Shown: positions 53,748-62,442 of the stretch, piece after piece
Layout: each line of letters starts with the position of its first letter
How positions within the stretch are numbered: position 1 is the first letter of the stretch
NCBI RefSeq assembly: GCF_043196875.1
Contig: NZ_JBEBMX010000004.1
Location: forward strand, 62,001-126,000
Source of the DNA: Saccharospirillum sp043196875
GTDB lineage: Bacteria; Pseudomonadota; Gammaproteobacteria; Pseudomonadales; Natronospirillaceae
Direction of reading: 5' to 3'
DNA length: 64,000 nucleotides
The notes under the pieces: generated by a model
The model's input: only the letters and a program-made list of their open reading frames with translations
The model's database searches: none
What the model was told of the DNA's origin: nothing
Made by a program: the position numbers and the translations under genes

Positions 53748-54305
53748 TTGGACGCTCTGCTCAGTTCCACCGCTGTGGTGACTCTTGCCGAAATCGGAGA
53801 CAAAACCCAACTGCTGACGCTGTTGTTGATCACGCGTTTTCGCGCGCGTACGGCCATCACCTTCGGCATTCTGATCGCTACTGTCATCAACCACGGCATC
53901 TCGGCCTGGCTCGGTGACTGGCTGGTCGGTTGGATACCGGCGGGTTGGGGCCCTTGGTTGATCGGCCTGAGTTTTATTGCCGTCGGCCTGTGGATTCTGA
54001 TTCCCGATAAAGACGATACCGATACCAGCAGCGTCGAACGCTGGGGCCCTTTCCTGGCAACGCTGGTGTTGTTTTTCCTGGCCGAAATCGGCGACAAAAC
54101 CCAGATCGCGACGGTTATTCTGGCGGCGCAATATCAGTCCATCTTATGGGTCACGCTGGGCACCACCGCCGGCATGCTGGCCGCTAACTTGCCGGTCATT
54201 TTTGCCGGTAACTGGGTCATGGAAAGAGTTCCGGTGCGCGCCGCTCACCTGTTTGCCTGCGCGCTCTTTATCGGTTTTGGGGTGTGGACGCTGGTGTCGT
54301 TCTGA
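53748..54305 (+). CDS. mneA: Mn2+ exporter, GDT1/TMEM165 (MneA) family
   Basis: A 185-residue inner-membrane protein with two copies of the ExGDKT motif (TLAEIGDKTQLLTLLL and LAEIGDKTQIATVIL), the hallmark of UPF0016/GDT1 cation exporters; in Vibrio cholerae MneA exports Mn2+. Six helices are expected. The start is TTG at 53748 with AAGGA 6 bases upstream, set directly behind a manganese riboswitch, which strongly supports the substrate. Confidence 0.9.
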   Translation: MDALLSSTAVVTLAEIGDKTQLLTLLLITRFRARTAITFGILIATVINHGISAWLGDWLVGWIPAGWGPWLIGLSFIAVGLWILIPDKDDTDTSSVERWGPFLATLVLFFLAEIGDKTQIATVILAAQYQSILWVTLGTTAGMLAANLPVIFAGNWVMERVPVRAAHLFACALFIGFGVWTLVSF

Positions 54306-54345
54306 CACCGCCACTGACACCGGCAACTACCCGCATTCAATCGGG

Positions 54346-54528
54346 TTATTTTGGTGGAGTTTCGCCAGCCATACGCTCAATTCGGACTCGCTCTGCCTCG
54401 CGGTCTAACCAGGCTTGGTAGACCGGGTCCGGCGTGGCCACGAGAACGCGCCAACCCAGCCACAGATAAAATACCGCCAGCGCAATAATGGCCAGGCCGC
54501 GCAACAGATCAGTACTTAAAATACGCAT
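54346..54528 (-). CDS. Small membrane protein, 60 residues
   Basis: One hydrophobic helix (LLRGLAIIALAVFYLWLGWRVL) and a charged tail (VYQAWLDREAERVRIERM). Not recognised. Start ATG at 54528 overlaps the end of the glycosyltransferase-type gene by 20 bases, so it is the last gene of that operon. It might be a small accessory subunit. Confidence 0.5.
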   Translation of the reverse strand: MRILSTDLLRGLAIIALAVFYLWLGWRVLVATPDPVYQAWLDREAERVRIERMAGETPPK

Positions 54529-55639
54529 GAGGCACAAACCAGGCTAACACCATGATGGCAATCCACACGCCGCTGGCGGCAAAGTACATCGGCCAGAGGC
54601 GGTGCAGACGATAGAAAACAAAATACAGCGCCACCAGAAACGGCGGCTGCCAAAAAACAAAACGCGGCATCGACATCAAGCCGGTCAGCAATGGCATAAA
54701 AAGGGTCGGAATCATAAACAGGGCCAGGGCGTATTGCCGACAATACATCAGCACCGCAATTGAGATAATTCCCAGCACCGCCGTCAGCGAGTAATAACCG
54801 GATTCAAAACCGCGAAAGCCATCAATAATAGCGCCGAACGGATTTTGCAGCGTGCGTCCCCAGTATATCTGCGCCGATTTGAACGCCAGAGGATCGCCAA
54901 CCAACTGATCCAGCAACAGCATAAACAGCGCCAGCCCCAGAGGGATCAGCATCAGCCCGAGCAACCAGTTCAGATTGCGGCGACTCAACCACTGTTGCTT
55001 ATCCCGACGCTGCCAAGCCAGCAGCAAATAGGGCAACACAAAAAACACCCCTACCACCCGAGTGGCCGATAGCAACGCTGCTATCGCACCCGACCACCAG
55101 TAACCGCGCTGCAAAGCGATAAATGACAGCGTCAACAACAGGAAATACAGCGACTCGGTATAGCCGGCGTGCATATAAATAACGAAGGGATTCAGCGCAA
55201 CCAAGGCGCCAGCCCAGTGCGGTTGCACGTCGGGATGATAGTGCCGCAGCAGTTTGATAAAGGCGTAAATATTGCCCAGCAGAAACAGCTTACCCAACAG
55301 TATCAACGCCGTCTCAGCGCTGATCGGCAGCACAGCTACCAAGCCGCGCGCCAGCATCGGCAACAACGGAAAAAACGCCCAGTTTGCGTAGCGGAGCAAG
55401 TTGGTATCGGTGCTGCCATCGGCGTAGCCGCCCGAGGTAAGATCGGCATACCACAAACAGTCCGCCAGACAGAAACCGGAAAAACTGGGCATTTCAATGG
55501 GCAGAAAACCCGAACCGATCAGCGCTACCGAATAGACCAGCACATTGCTGACCGCAAACAACAGCAGCGCAATGCCGAGGTCATTGCCGAGCCATTCCAG
55601 CCGAACCCACTTTGATGTTAGACGCGACACCAAACCCAT
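54509..55639 (-). CDS. PIG-V-like mannosyltransferase family membrane protein
   Basis: A 376-residue polytopic protein with about 9 hydrophobic segments. CLADCLWYADLTSGGYADG, ANWAFFPLLPMLARGL and YMHAGYTESLYFLLLTLSFIAL resemble bacterial relatives of the eukaryotic GPI mannosyltransferase 2 (PIG-V), which use a polyprenyl-phosphate mannose donor. The ATG at 55639 overlaps the upstream synthase gene by 22 bases. The pair suggests that the synthase makes the lipid-linked sugar and this enzyme transfers it outside the membrane. Acceptor unknown. Confidence 0.75.
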   Translation of the reverse strand: MGLVSRLTSKWVRLEWLGNDLGIALLLFAVSNVLVYSVALIGSGFLPIEMPSFSGFCLADCLWYADLTSGGYADGSTDTNLLRYANWAFFPLLPMLARGLVAVLPISAETALILLGKLFLLGNIYAFIKLLRHYHPDVQPHWAGALVALNPFVIYMHAGYTESLYFLLLTLSFIALQRGYWWSGAIAALLSATRVVGVFFVLPYLLLAWQRRDKQQWLSRRNLNWLLGLMLIPLGLALFMLLLDQLVGDPLAFKSAQIYWGRTLQNPFGAIIDGFRGFESGYYSLTAVLGIISIAVLMYCRQYALALFMIPTLFMPLLTGLMSMPRFVFWQPPFLVALYFVFYRLHRLWPMYFAASGVWIAIMVLAWFVPHAYFKY

Positions 55640-56700
55640 AACCTCGACGCCTGATAGTTCCAGAAAAAGCCGGCAAGAATGCCAGAGAAACTGGCCAGCC
55701 ACCACTGGGTATCGTGCGCGTAGAGGAACACCGAAACCAGATAACTCAAACCAGCGCCCATGGAACAAATCAGACCGTAAGACAACAACGCCTTCAGGTA
55801 ATGCGCATGACGACGCTGATTATTGGCAAAGGTCAGCCAGTCATTGAGCTGAAAATTTCCCACCATCGCCACCAGGATCGCGACCGCCTGCGCCAAGCGG
55901 AAATCCACCGCAAAAACCTGCAGCAGTAACCACAACACACTCAGATGCACCGCCATACCAATCGCACCGACCAGACCATAAAGACACAGCGCAAACGGAA
56001 AGCGTTCACCAAAGCGATGCTTAACCAGAAACTCGAGCATTTGCAGAGCAACGCGGCTGTCGAGTTTGCTTTCACCGGCGACGCGGCTGCGAAAAACATA
56101 AGGCACCTCGGCAACACGCGTTTGCCTGGGCGCCTTGGCCACCAGCTCGAGCAAAATCTTGAAACCGTCGCTGCCAACCTGGTCGATATGACGACGCGCA
56201 AAATCGCCGCGCATCAGAAAAAAGCCACTCATCGGATCGCTCAGCGAATGGCGAATAAACATCCGGCTCAGCAAGGTAGCGGCACGACTGACCAGCAAGC
56301 GCAGACGCGACCAATCCGATACCCCGCCATCACCGCTGTAACGACTGGCCACCACCAGATCATGGTGCTGCGCCTGAACCAGCATCTGCGGCAGGATGCT
56401 TTCATCGTGCTGCAGATCGGCATCCATGATCGCCACGCACTCACCACGCGCGGCCAGCACGCCTTCCTTGCAGGCAGAATTCAGACCACGGCGCCCTTTG
56501 CGACTGATATAACGAATGCGCTCATCGCTGCTGGCCAGCTGTTGAATCGCCGCCAGCGTACCGTCAGGCGAATCATCATCGACAAAGATGACTTCCCAGC
56601 AGTACTCCGCTAAGGCCTGGCGCAACCGTTGCACCAAAGTAGCAATATTTTCAACTTCGTTATAAGTCGGAATAACCAAGGAGAGCTGAACCGCAGACAC
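55618..56700 (-). CDS. Polyprenyl-phosphate mannose synthase-like GT2 with GtrA domain
   Basis: A 360-residue protein. The N-terminal GT-A domain of the DPM1 type (SLVIPTYNEVENIATLV, VIFVDDDSPDGT, IMDADLQHDESILP, residues 1-230) is followed by a GtrA-type membrane domain with four helices (about 235-360, LYGLVGAIGMAVHLS) that may flip the lipid-linked sugar. Starts with GTG. Upstream partner of the PIG-V-like enzyme. Confidence 0.88.
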   Translation of the reverse strand: MSAVQLSLVIPTYNEVENIATLVQRLRQALAEYCWEVIFVDDDSPDGTLAAIQQLASSDERIRYISRKGRRGLNSACKEGVLAARGECVAIMDADLQHDESILPQMLVQAQHHDLVVASRYSGDGGVSDWSRLRLLVSRAATLLSRMFIRHSLSDPMSGFFLMRGDFARRHIDQVGSDGFKILLELVAKAPRQTRVAEVPYVFRSRVAGESKLDSRVALQMLEFLVKHRFGERFPFALCLYGLVGAIGMAVHLSVLWLLLQVFAVDFRLAQAVAILVAMVGNFQLNDWLTFANNQRRHAHYLKALLSYGLICSMGAGLSYLVSVFLYAHDTQWWLASFSGILAGFFWNYQASRLWVWCRV

Positions 56701-56888
56701 CCAACCACCTTATACGTTTCATTAACTCGAAAGCGCAGAAGGAGATCATTTAGATACCTTAAAGGCAAGTGCTAATGATCAGCACAGGAAGGTTTTGTGG
56801 ACTGATTCGCGACTATTATTTATTGTTCGGCCTCAAAAGGATAATTGGTATTGTAATGCTATACCTTTAGAACAAAGCCGATCATCCT

Positions 56889-58154
56889 TCATCCGCGAAC
56901 CCCAAAACCCCTTAAATAGTCTGGCAAGGCTTCACCATCGAGCTGGCGGGCGACCCAATTGGCAGAGCCGGCGGAGAGCGTCCAGCCAAAGGTACCGTGG
57001 CCGGTATTAAAATACAGATTGGGCAAACGGCCATCCGGGCTGGCACCCAACAATGGCGGACCGTCCGGCGTCATCGGCCGAAAACCGGCCCAGGCCTGCT
57101 CCACCTGGCCGTTGGTTGCTGCGGGAAAGCGGCTGCGCAGTGCCTGTTGCATCACCTCAAAACGCGCTGGCGGCAGGCGGCGATCGAGACCGCACAGTTC
57201 CACAAAACCACTGACTCTCAACCGCTCACCCAGACGGGTACAGACGACTTTGTAGCGATCATCGAGCACGGTGGAACGCGGTCCCTGATCGGCGTTGATC
57301 AGCGGCAGCGTCATCGAATAGCCTTTCACCGGGTAGATCGGCGCCGCCAGACCCACCGACCGTGCCAGTACCCGGCTGGCAACGCCGGCACAGAGCGCTG
57401 CCGCATCGAGTTCCAGCCGCTCGTCGTTATCGAGGATGACGGCGCGCACTCTGTTGTTCTCGACAGCCAGTTCTTTAACCGAGACACCGTAGCGAAAGCG
57501 CACACCCGCAACGGCTGCCTGAGCCGCCAAAGCCTGAGTGAACTGATGACAATCGCCGGTTCCGTCGCTGACCAGGCGCAACCCTCCGGCCAGCGGGGCG
57601 TCGTTATTCAAGGCTGGTTCGTAACGACGTACGCCTGCTGCATCGAGCAGTTCATAGTCGATGCCTAAACGCTCCAACAGGGTGGTATCGGCGCCCAGGC
57701 GTTCGCGTTCTTTGACGCTGCTGGCCAGCTCAATCAAACCCCGGTGATCGCCATCGAATGCCAGCGCCGCTCCCAACTCCTCCTGCAGCGCCAAAAAGCA
57801 CTGCCGGCTGTGTTCAGCCAGACGCAACATGGCTTCGCGGTTGGCATCGAAGCGGCCAGGCGTCAGAGCGTGTTTGAGCGTACGCAACGCAAAGGCGAGC
57901 GTTTCCGGGCTGGGCGGTAACGCCAGTTTGAACGCGCCGTTCTTGCTGAAAAAAGTTCGCAGCGCCTGCTGCATCAAAGCCGGCGAGGCCCAGGGATAGA
58001 CCGCGCCATAAGAACGCTGGGCGGCATTGGCGCGGCTGGTTTCCAAGCCAGGTTCACTGAGTGCTTCAACAACGGTGACGTCATGACCACGCTGACACAA
58101 TTCCCAAGCCAGGGTGACGCCGGTCACGCCGGCGCCAATCACTACAACTTTCAT
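56889..58154 (-). CDS. D-amino acid dehydrogenase/oxidase family (DadA-like)
   Basis: FAD-dependent oxidase/dehydrogenase of the DAO family, 421 residues. The Rossmann motif VVVIGAGVTGVTLAWELCQRG sits at the N terminus, with LETSRANAAQ, a C-terminal GFRPMTPDGPPLLG and the substrate-side TGHGTFGWTLSAGSA, all typical of DadA. The ATG at 58154 gives proper spacing to CGGA; another ATG lies two codons upstream. Last gene of the leftward operon. It probably oxidises an amine to an imine. Confidence 0.88.
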   Translation of the reverse strand: MKVVVIGAGVTGVTLAWELCQRGHDVTVVEALSEPGLETSRANAAQRSYGAVYPWASPALMQQALRTFFSKNGAFKLALPPSPETLAFALRTLKHALTPGRFDANREAMLRLAEHSRQCFLALQEELGAALAFDGDHRGLIELASSVKERERLGADTTLLERLGIDYELLDAAGVRRYEPALNNDAPLAGGLRLVSDGTGDCHQFTQALAAQAAVAGVRFRYGVSVKELAVENNRVRAVILDNDERLELDAAALCAGVASRVLARSVGLAAPIYPVKGYSMTLPLINADQGPRSTVLDDRYKVVCTRLGERLRVSGFVELCGLDRRLPPARFEVMQQALRSRFPAATNGQVEQAWAGFRPMTPDGPPLLGASPDGRLPNLYFNTGHGTFGWTLSAGSANWVARQLDGEALPDYLRGFGVRG

Positions 58155-58166
58155 GTTCATATCCGT

Positions 58167-59129
58167 TTAGTTGGCAGCCTTCACCTGCTGCCAGACTTCA
58201 ATCGCAGCCGCCAAATCTTCCAGCGATGCACCGACCGATTTAAACACCGTTATGGCATCTTCATCGGCGCGACCCGAATGCTGCTGTCGCGTCAGCTCAG
58301 CCAGATCGGCGCGGATATCGGCAAACTCAAAACCACTTTCGTGTTGCGCAAAATGCAGATCCCCCGCCTCGCCTTTGGCGCCGGCGTAGGTATCGACAAA
58401 AACCGCCTGACCATCGATGCAGGCAGCATCGGTTTCGCGCATCGACTTGCGAAACGCACCGACCAGATCCAGATGAGTACCACGACTCAGCCAGGCGCCG
58501 TGTACCAGTGGCTCGGTGGACAGGGTGGCGCAACTGACCACAGCGGCGTCAGCGACGGCGCTGGCCAGATCGTCCGTTGCCTCGACCGACTCCAACACCT
58601 GCACGCCACCCTTGTAACCACGGTATTCATCAGCCAGCGCTTTGGCTTTATCTATATTGCGACCCCAGATGCGCACCCGCCGGATTGGTCGCACTGCGGC
58701 GTGCGCTTCAATCAGCATCGGCGCCAAGCGACCGGTGCCGACCACCACCAGACTGTCGGCCGACTCGCGCGCCAGATAACGCGCCGCCAACGCCGAGGCC
58801 GCTGCAGTACGACGCCGTGTCAGTTCGCTGCCATCCATACAGGCCAACGGCTGACCAGTGTCGCCATCGCACAGCAGATACAAGCCGGAAATGGCCGGCA
58901 GGCCACGGTCGGCATTTTGCGGAAACACATTGACCATCTTCATGCCGATAAACCCATCCGGCTCCCAGGCCGGCATCAGCAACATGGTCGCTTCGCCCTC
59001 GGGGCGTTCGATGGCGTGATGATGACGCGGTGGCGCTTCGATGCCCTGGCGAAAGGTGGTGTCCAGTCGGTCCACCAGCGCCGGCCAAGGCAAGGCCGTC
59101 GCCACGGCCTGCGACGACAGAATATCCAT
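58167..59129 (-). CDS. Ornithine cyclodeaminase/mu-crystallin family enzyme
   Basis: A 320-residue NAD(P)-dependent enzyme with GFIGMKMVNVFPQN, CMDGSELTRRRTAAASALAA, the Rossmann motif LVVVGTGRLAP and THLDLVGAFRKSMRE. The family includes ornithine cyclodeaminases and pyrroline- or piperideine-2-carboxylate reductases. Next to a DadA-like enzyme and RidA, a cyclic imine reductase is more likely than a true cyclodeaminase. It lies 12 bp from its downstream neighbour and 3 bp from RidA. Confidence 0.85.
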   Translation of the reverse strand: MDILSSQAVATALPWPALVDRLDTTFRQGIEAPPRHHHAIERPEGEATMLLMPAWEPDGFIGMKMVNVFPQNADRGLPAISGLYLLCDGDTGQPLACMDGSELTRRRTAAASALAARYLARESADSLVVVGTGRLAPMLIEAHAAVRPIRRVRIWGRNIDKAKALADEYRGYKGGVQVLESVEATDDLASAVADAAVVSCATLSTEPLVHGAWLSRGTHLDLVGAFRKSMRETDAACIDGQAVFVDTYAGAKGEAGDLHFAQHESGFEFADIRADLAELTRQQHSGRADEDAITVFKSVGASLEDLAAAIEVWQQVKAAN

Positions 59130-59132
59130 GCC

Positions 59133-59486
59133 TTACTCCTTAACGGCCGCGGTCACCATGATTTCGACCAGCCATTCCGGCTTGGCCAGCTTGGCTTCCA
59201 CACAGGCGCGGACCGGCGGACGACCGGGCGCCACCCAGGCATCCCAGGCGGCGTTCATGGCATCAAAATTAGTCATATCGGTGACCCAGATGGTCGCCGC
59301 TAACAGATGCGACTTATCCGAACCGCCTTCGGCCAGTAGCGCGTCAATTTGCTCCAGTATCTGTTGGGTTTGACCGGCGGTATCGGCGCTGGCATCGGCA
59401 GCCACCTGACCGGCCAGATAGAGCGTGCCGTTGTGAACCGTGACCTGACTCATGCGTGCGCCTGGCTTGTGATATTGAATGCTCAT
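59133..59486 (-). CDS. RidA-family enamine/imine deaminase
   Basis: A 117-residue YjgF/YER057c protein with LYLAGQVAADASADTAGQTQ, WDAWVAPGRPPVRACVEA and the conserved Arg in RPPVRAC that is needed for imine hydrolysis. It would clear reactive imines made by the oxidase in the same operon. Confidence 0.9.
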   Translation of the reverse strand: MSIQYHKPGARMSQVTVHNGTLYLAGQVAADASADTAGQTQQILEQIDALLAEGGSDKSHLLAATIWVTDMTNFDAMNAAWDAWVAPGRPPVRACVEAKLAKPEWLVEIMVTAAVKE

Positions 59487-59519
59487 GGGGTTTCCTTATC
59501 GATCGTTGCAGTAAAAAAA

Positions 59520-60554
59520 TCAGCCGTTCAGGCCGGATAAAAAAGCGCTCAGGTTAGCGCCCAGTGCCGGCGTCGGATAACCGCCTTCCTGGACCACCAC
59601 CATCGGTTGTGTCAGTTGCGCCAGCCGCCGACCGACGCGGGTAAAGTCATCGGTGGTCAAGGTCATGCCGGCCAGCGGATCGTCCTGATGGGCATCAAGT
59701 CCCAGAGCGATAACCACCGCTTCGGCGCCAAAGTCATCGAAACCTTTAAGCAGTGTTTCCAGCCCATCCATAAAGGCATCACCATCGGCGCCGACGGGCA
59801 AGGGCACATTGAGATTAAAACCCTCGCCCGCGCCGTCACCGGTCTCCTTCGCCGTGCCCCAGAAAAACGGATAAAAGCCATCCGGATCGGCATGAATGGA
59901 ACCGGTCCAGACATCGTTGCGCGAATAAAAAATTTCCTGAGTGCCGTTACCGTGATGCAGATCGACATCGACAATCGCCACCCGCGCAAAGCGTTCACGC
60001 AACACCGCCGCCGCCAGCGCCGCATTGTTCAAAAAACAAAAACCTCCGGCGCGTTCCGGCCCGGCGTGATGACCCGGCGGACGACACAAGGCATAGCTGC
60101 GCTGAGCCGGATCCAGCAACACCGCTTCCGCCGCTCGTTCGGCCGTCGCCGCGCTGGCAACAACGCCGCTGTAACTGGTCGGCCCTAACGGGCAGGCCAT
60201 ATCGTGCAGATGCCAGCCGGCCTGACCGACCGGGTGGCTGGGGTAATGCTGAGCCGACGAGGTAGGATGAACGTTGGGTGCAACGCGCTGGGGCGCACCG
60301 GGCAGTTCGCCCCAGCGCTGTTGGATGGTTTTCAAAAAGCTCAGATAACGCGGCTGATGCACCGAGGCCAGCCGCTGCGCCAGCGCCGCCGAACCCTGAC
60401 CATCGAGTTGCTCGACCGCCAACCCCGCTTTATCGAGCGCGGCCAGCAAGACATCAGCGCGAGTGCTCTGTTCGGGTGACGGGGCCGGCTCGCCGCGCAA
60501 CAAAAAGCTATCGGGCGAATGATCCGCCTGACGCGGAGAGTAAAAGCACTGCAT
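59520..60554 (-). CDS. Acetylpolyamine amidohydrolase-like (histone deacetylase fold)
   Basis: A 344-residue zinc hydrolase of the histone deacetylase superfamily. It has RPPGHHAGPERAGGFCFLNN, the metal-binding DVDLHHGNGTQEIFY and ALGLDAHQDDPL, plus VVQEGGYPTPALG. The bacterial subgroup removes acetyl groups from acetylated polyamines or similar amines, so here it may deacylate the transported substrate. The ATG at 60554 has GGAGCC upstream; the frame extends further upstream but into the dctM coding strand. Confidence 0.85.
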   Translation of the reverse strand: MQCFYSPRQADHSPDSFLLRGEPAPSPEQSTRADVLLAALDKAGLAVEQLDGQGSAALAQRLASVHQPRYLSFLKTIQQRWGELPGAPQRVAPNVHPTSSAQHYPSHPVGQAGWHLHDMACPLGPTSYSGVVASAATAERAAEAVLLDPAQRSYALCRPPGHHAGPERAGGFCFLNNAALAAAVLRERFARVAIVDVDLHHGNGTQEIFYSRNDVWTGSIHADPDGFYPFFWGTAKETGDGAGEGFNLNVPLPVGADGDAFMDGLETLLKGFDDFGAEAVVIALGLDAHQDDPLAGMTLTTDDFTRVGRRLAQLTQPMVVVQEGGYPTPALGANLSAFLSGLNG

Positions 60555-60564
60555 CTTGGCTCCA

Positions 60565-61842
60565 TTAATCCAGCAAAGAAGGAATCCAGGTCGACAACAA
60601 CGGGAACTGCGCCAGCAACACGATGACCACCAGAAACGCCAGATAAAACGGCCAGCTGGCCACAATGGCACGCTCGTACGGCACCTTGGCGATGCGTGCG
60701 GCGGTCATCAGGGTCATGCCCACCGGCGGCGTGGCATTGGCGACGTTCAGCGTGACGATCATGACGATGGCAAAGTGCAGCGGATCAAAACCAAGCCGCA
60801 CCATGGCCGGCACGATCACCGGTGCCACCACCACCAAGGCCGGCAACACATCCATCACCGTGCCGAGCAAAATCAACAGCACGCACACCAGCAAAATCTG
60901 AATAATGGCAACATCGGAAATAGCGGTAATAATTTCGGCGGCATCGCGGGCAATGCCTGAACGGGTCACAAACCAACTGAGCACCGCCGAAGTCGCCAGC
61001 AGAAAAAACACCACCCCGGATAAACGCACCGTGGTTACCAAGGATTCCAATACCTTGCGCCAGGTCAGATTGCGGTACAGCAGAAAACCAATCGCCAGAG
61101 CATAGACGGTGGCAAAGCCTGACGCCTCGGTAATGGTGGTAGCGCCGGTCAAAATGCCGCCGAGAATAATCACCGGTACAAACAAGGCGGGCAGCGCGGT
61201 CACAAACGCAATCAAGGCCACCTTGATCGACTGTGCCGGCTGACGCGGATAACCGCGTTTAAAAGACAAAACCAAGCTGGTACCGAGCAAAACCGCCGCC
61301 ATCAACACACCGGGAATGATGCCGCCGGCAAATAAATCGATCACCGAAATATCGCGCAGCATGGAGGCATAGACCACCATCACCACACTGGGTGGAATGA
61401 TCGGCCCGATGATCGACGAACAGGCAGTAATGGCCGCGGCGTAATCGGCGTCGTAACCCTGCTTTTTCATCTCCGGAATCATGATCTTGCCGATGGCCAC
61501 GGTATCGGTAATGGCCGCACCGGTAAGGCCGGCAAAGAACAGGGAGACGGTCACATTCACATGCGACAAAGCACCGCGCACCCGACCGAGCAAGGCGTTA
61601 TTAAAAGCAATCAGTTTGCGCGTCAAACCACCCTGGTTCATCAGCTCGGCGGTAAAAATAAAATAGGGCACAGCGATCAACATATAGCCGGACACGCCGG
61701 AGAACATGCGATCGGCCACAATGCCAATCATGCGTTCGCCACCGAGCATAAAAGAACCGGCCATACCGGAGACAGCCATCACAATGGCCACCGGCGCACC
61801 GATCAACAAAATTAAAACAAAAACAATCAAGGCGACGGCCAT
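60565..61842 (-). CDS. TRAP transporter large permease (DctM family)
   Basis: A 425-residue inner-membrane protein with about 12 hydrophobic segments. LLIGAPVAIVMAVSG and the AACSSIIGPIIPPSVVMV region mark the DctM family. Start ATG at 61842 overlaps the dctQ stop in TGATG. It pairs with DctQ and DctP to form a tripartite transporter, distinct from the TAXI system at 50-53.5 kb. Confidence 0.93.
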   Translation of the reverse strand: MAVALIVFVLILLIGAPVAIVMAVSGMAGSFMLGGERMIGIVADRMFSGVSGYMLIAVPYFIFTAELMNQGGLTRKLIAFNNALLGRVRGALSHVNVTVSLFFAGLTGAAITDTVAIGKIMIPEMKKQGYDADYAAAITACSSIIGPIIPPSVVMVVYASMLRDISVIDLFAGGIIPGVLMAAVLLGTSLVLSFKRGYPRQPAQSIKVALIAFVTALPALFVPVIILGGILTGATTITEASGFATVYALAIGFLLYRNLTWRKVLESLVTTVRLSGVVFFLLATSAVLSWFVTRSGIARDAAEIITAISDVAIIQILLVCVLLILLGTVMDVLPALVVVAPVIVPAMVRLGFDPLHFAIVMIVTLNVANATPPVGMTLMTAARIAKVPYERAIVASWPFYLAFLVVIVLLAQFPLLSTWIPSLLD

Positions 61843-62387
61843 CACACACCCTCCTGTTCAGCATCATCCAGGCTGGCATCAATCAGTTCGTCTTCATCGA
61901 GATAATGCTCGAGCAGCGAAAAGCCCTGCGCCAGATGCAAGAGGATGATCACGCCGGTAATGGGTACGGCAATGGTGGTTAATTTATACGACACCTGAAT
62001 GCTGTCGGAGACCATATAAATCTGCCGGGCGTTGCTGAAAAAATCCCAGCCATAAACGATCAGCGCCAGACCAAAAAGCGCCAGAATTGCCATCGATAAA
62101 CCAGCGGCAATACGCACCCCCCAGTCGGGCAACACACGCATCAACAAGGTCATGGCGACGTGCTCACCCGAATGCAGTGCCACCGTTGACGACAGCAAAC
62201 CAATCCACGGCAAAAACAAACGCGCCAATGAGTAGGTCCAGCTCAACGCACCGCCAGTGAAAAGAGTGTAGAGAAAACCGGTAAAGGATATCGCGAGCAT
62301 CGCCAGTACACAGAAAATGCACACCGCAATGGCAGCGGTATTAACGCCATCGCTCAACGCCCGCGCTGCGGTTAACAAGCGCTTCAT
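61842..62387 (-). CDS. TRAP transporter small permease (DctQ family)
   Basis: A 181-residue protein with four hydrophobic segments (CIFCVLAMLAISFTGFLYTL, FLPWIGLLSSTVALHSGEHV, LSMAILALFGLALIVYG, IAVPITGVIILLHLAQGF). The acidic tail LDEDELIDASLDDAE is longer than usual. Start ATG at 62387, with GGAG upstream; a GTG three bases earlier is also possible. Confidence 0.85.
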   Translation of the reverse strand: MKRLLTAARALSDGVNTAAIAVCIFCVLAMLAISFTGFLYTLFTGGALSWTYSLARLFLPWIGLLSSTVALHSGEHVAMTLLMRVLPDWGVRIAAGLSMAILALFGLALIVYGWDFFSNARQIYMVSDSIQVSYKLTTIAVPITGVIILLHLAQGFSLLEHYLDEDELIDASLDDAEQEGV

Positions 62388-62442
62388 CACAGACTCCAGA
62401 AGTTGACCGACGCCGTTCTTGAGCGCCGGTCAACGGTCAGTT

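Noticed and set aside
58083..59303. 406-codon frame antisense to the ornithine-cyclodeaminase gene
   Set aside because: His/Gln/Arg-rich translation typical of antisense frames; the minus-strand genes are well supported.
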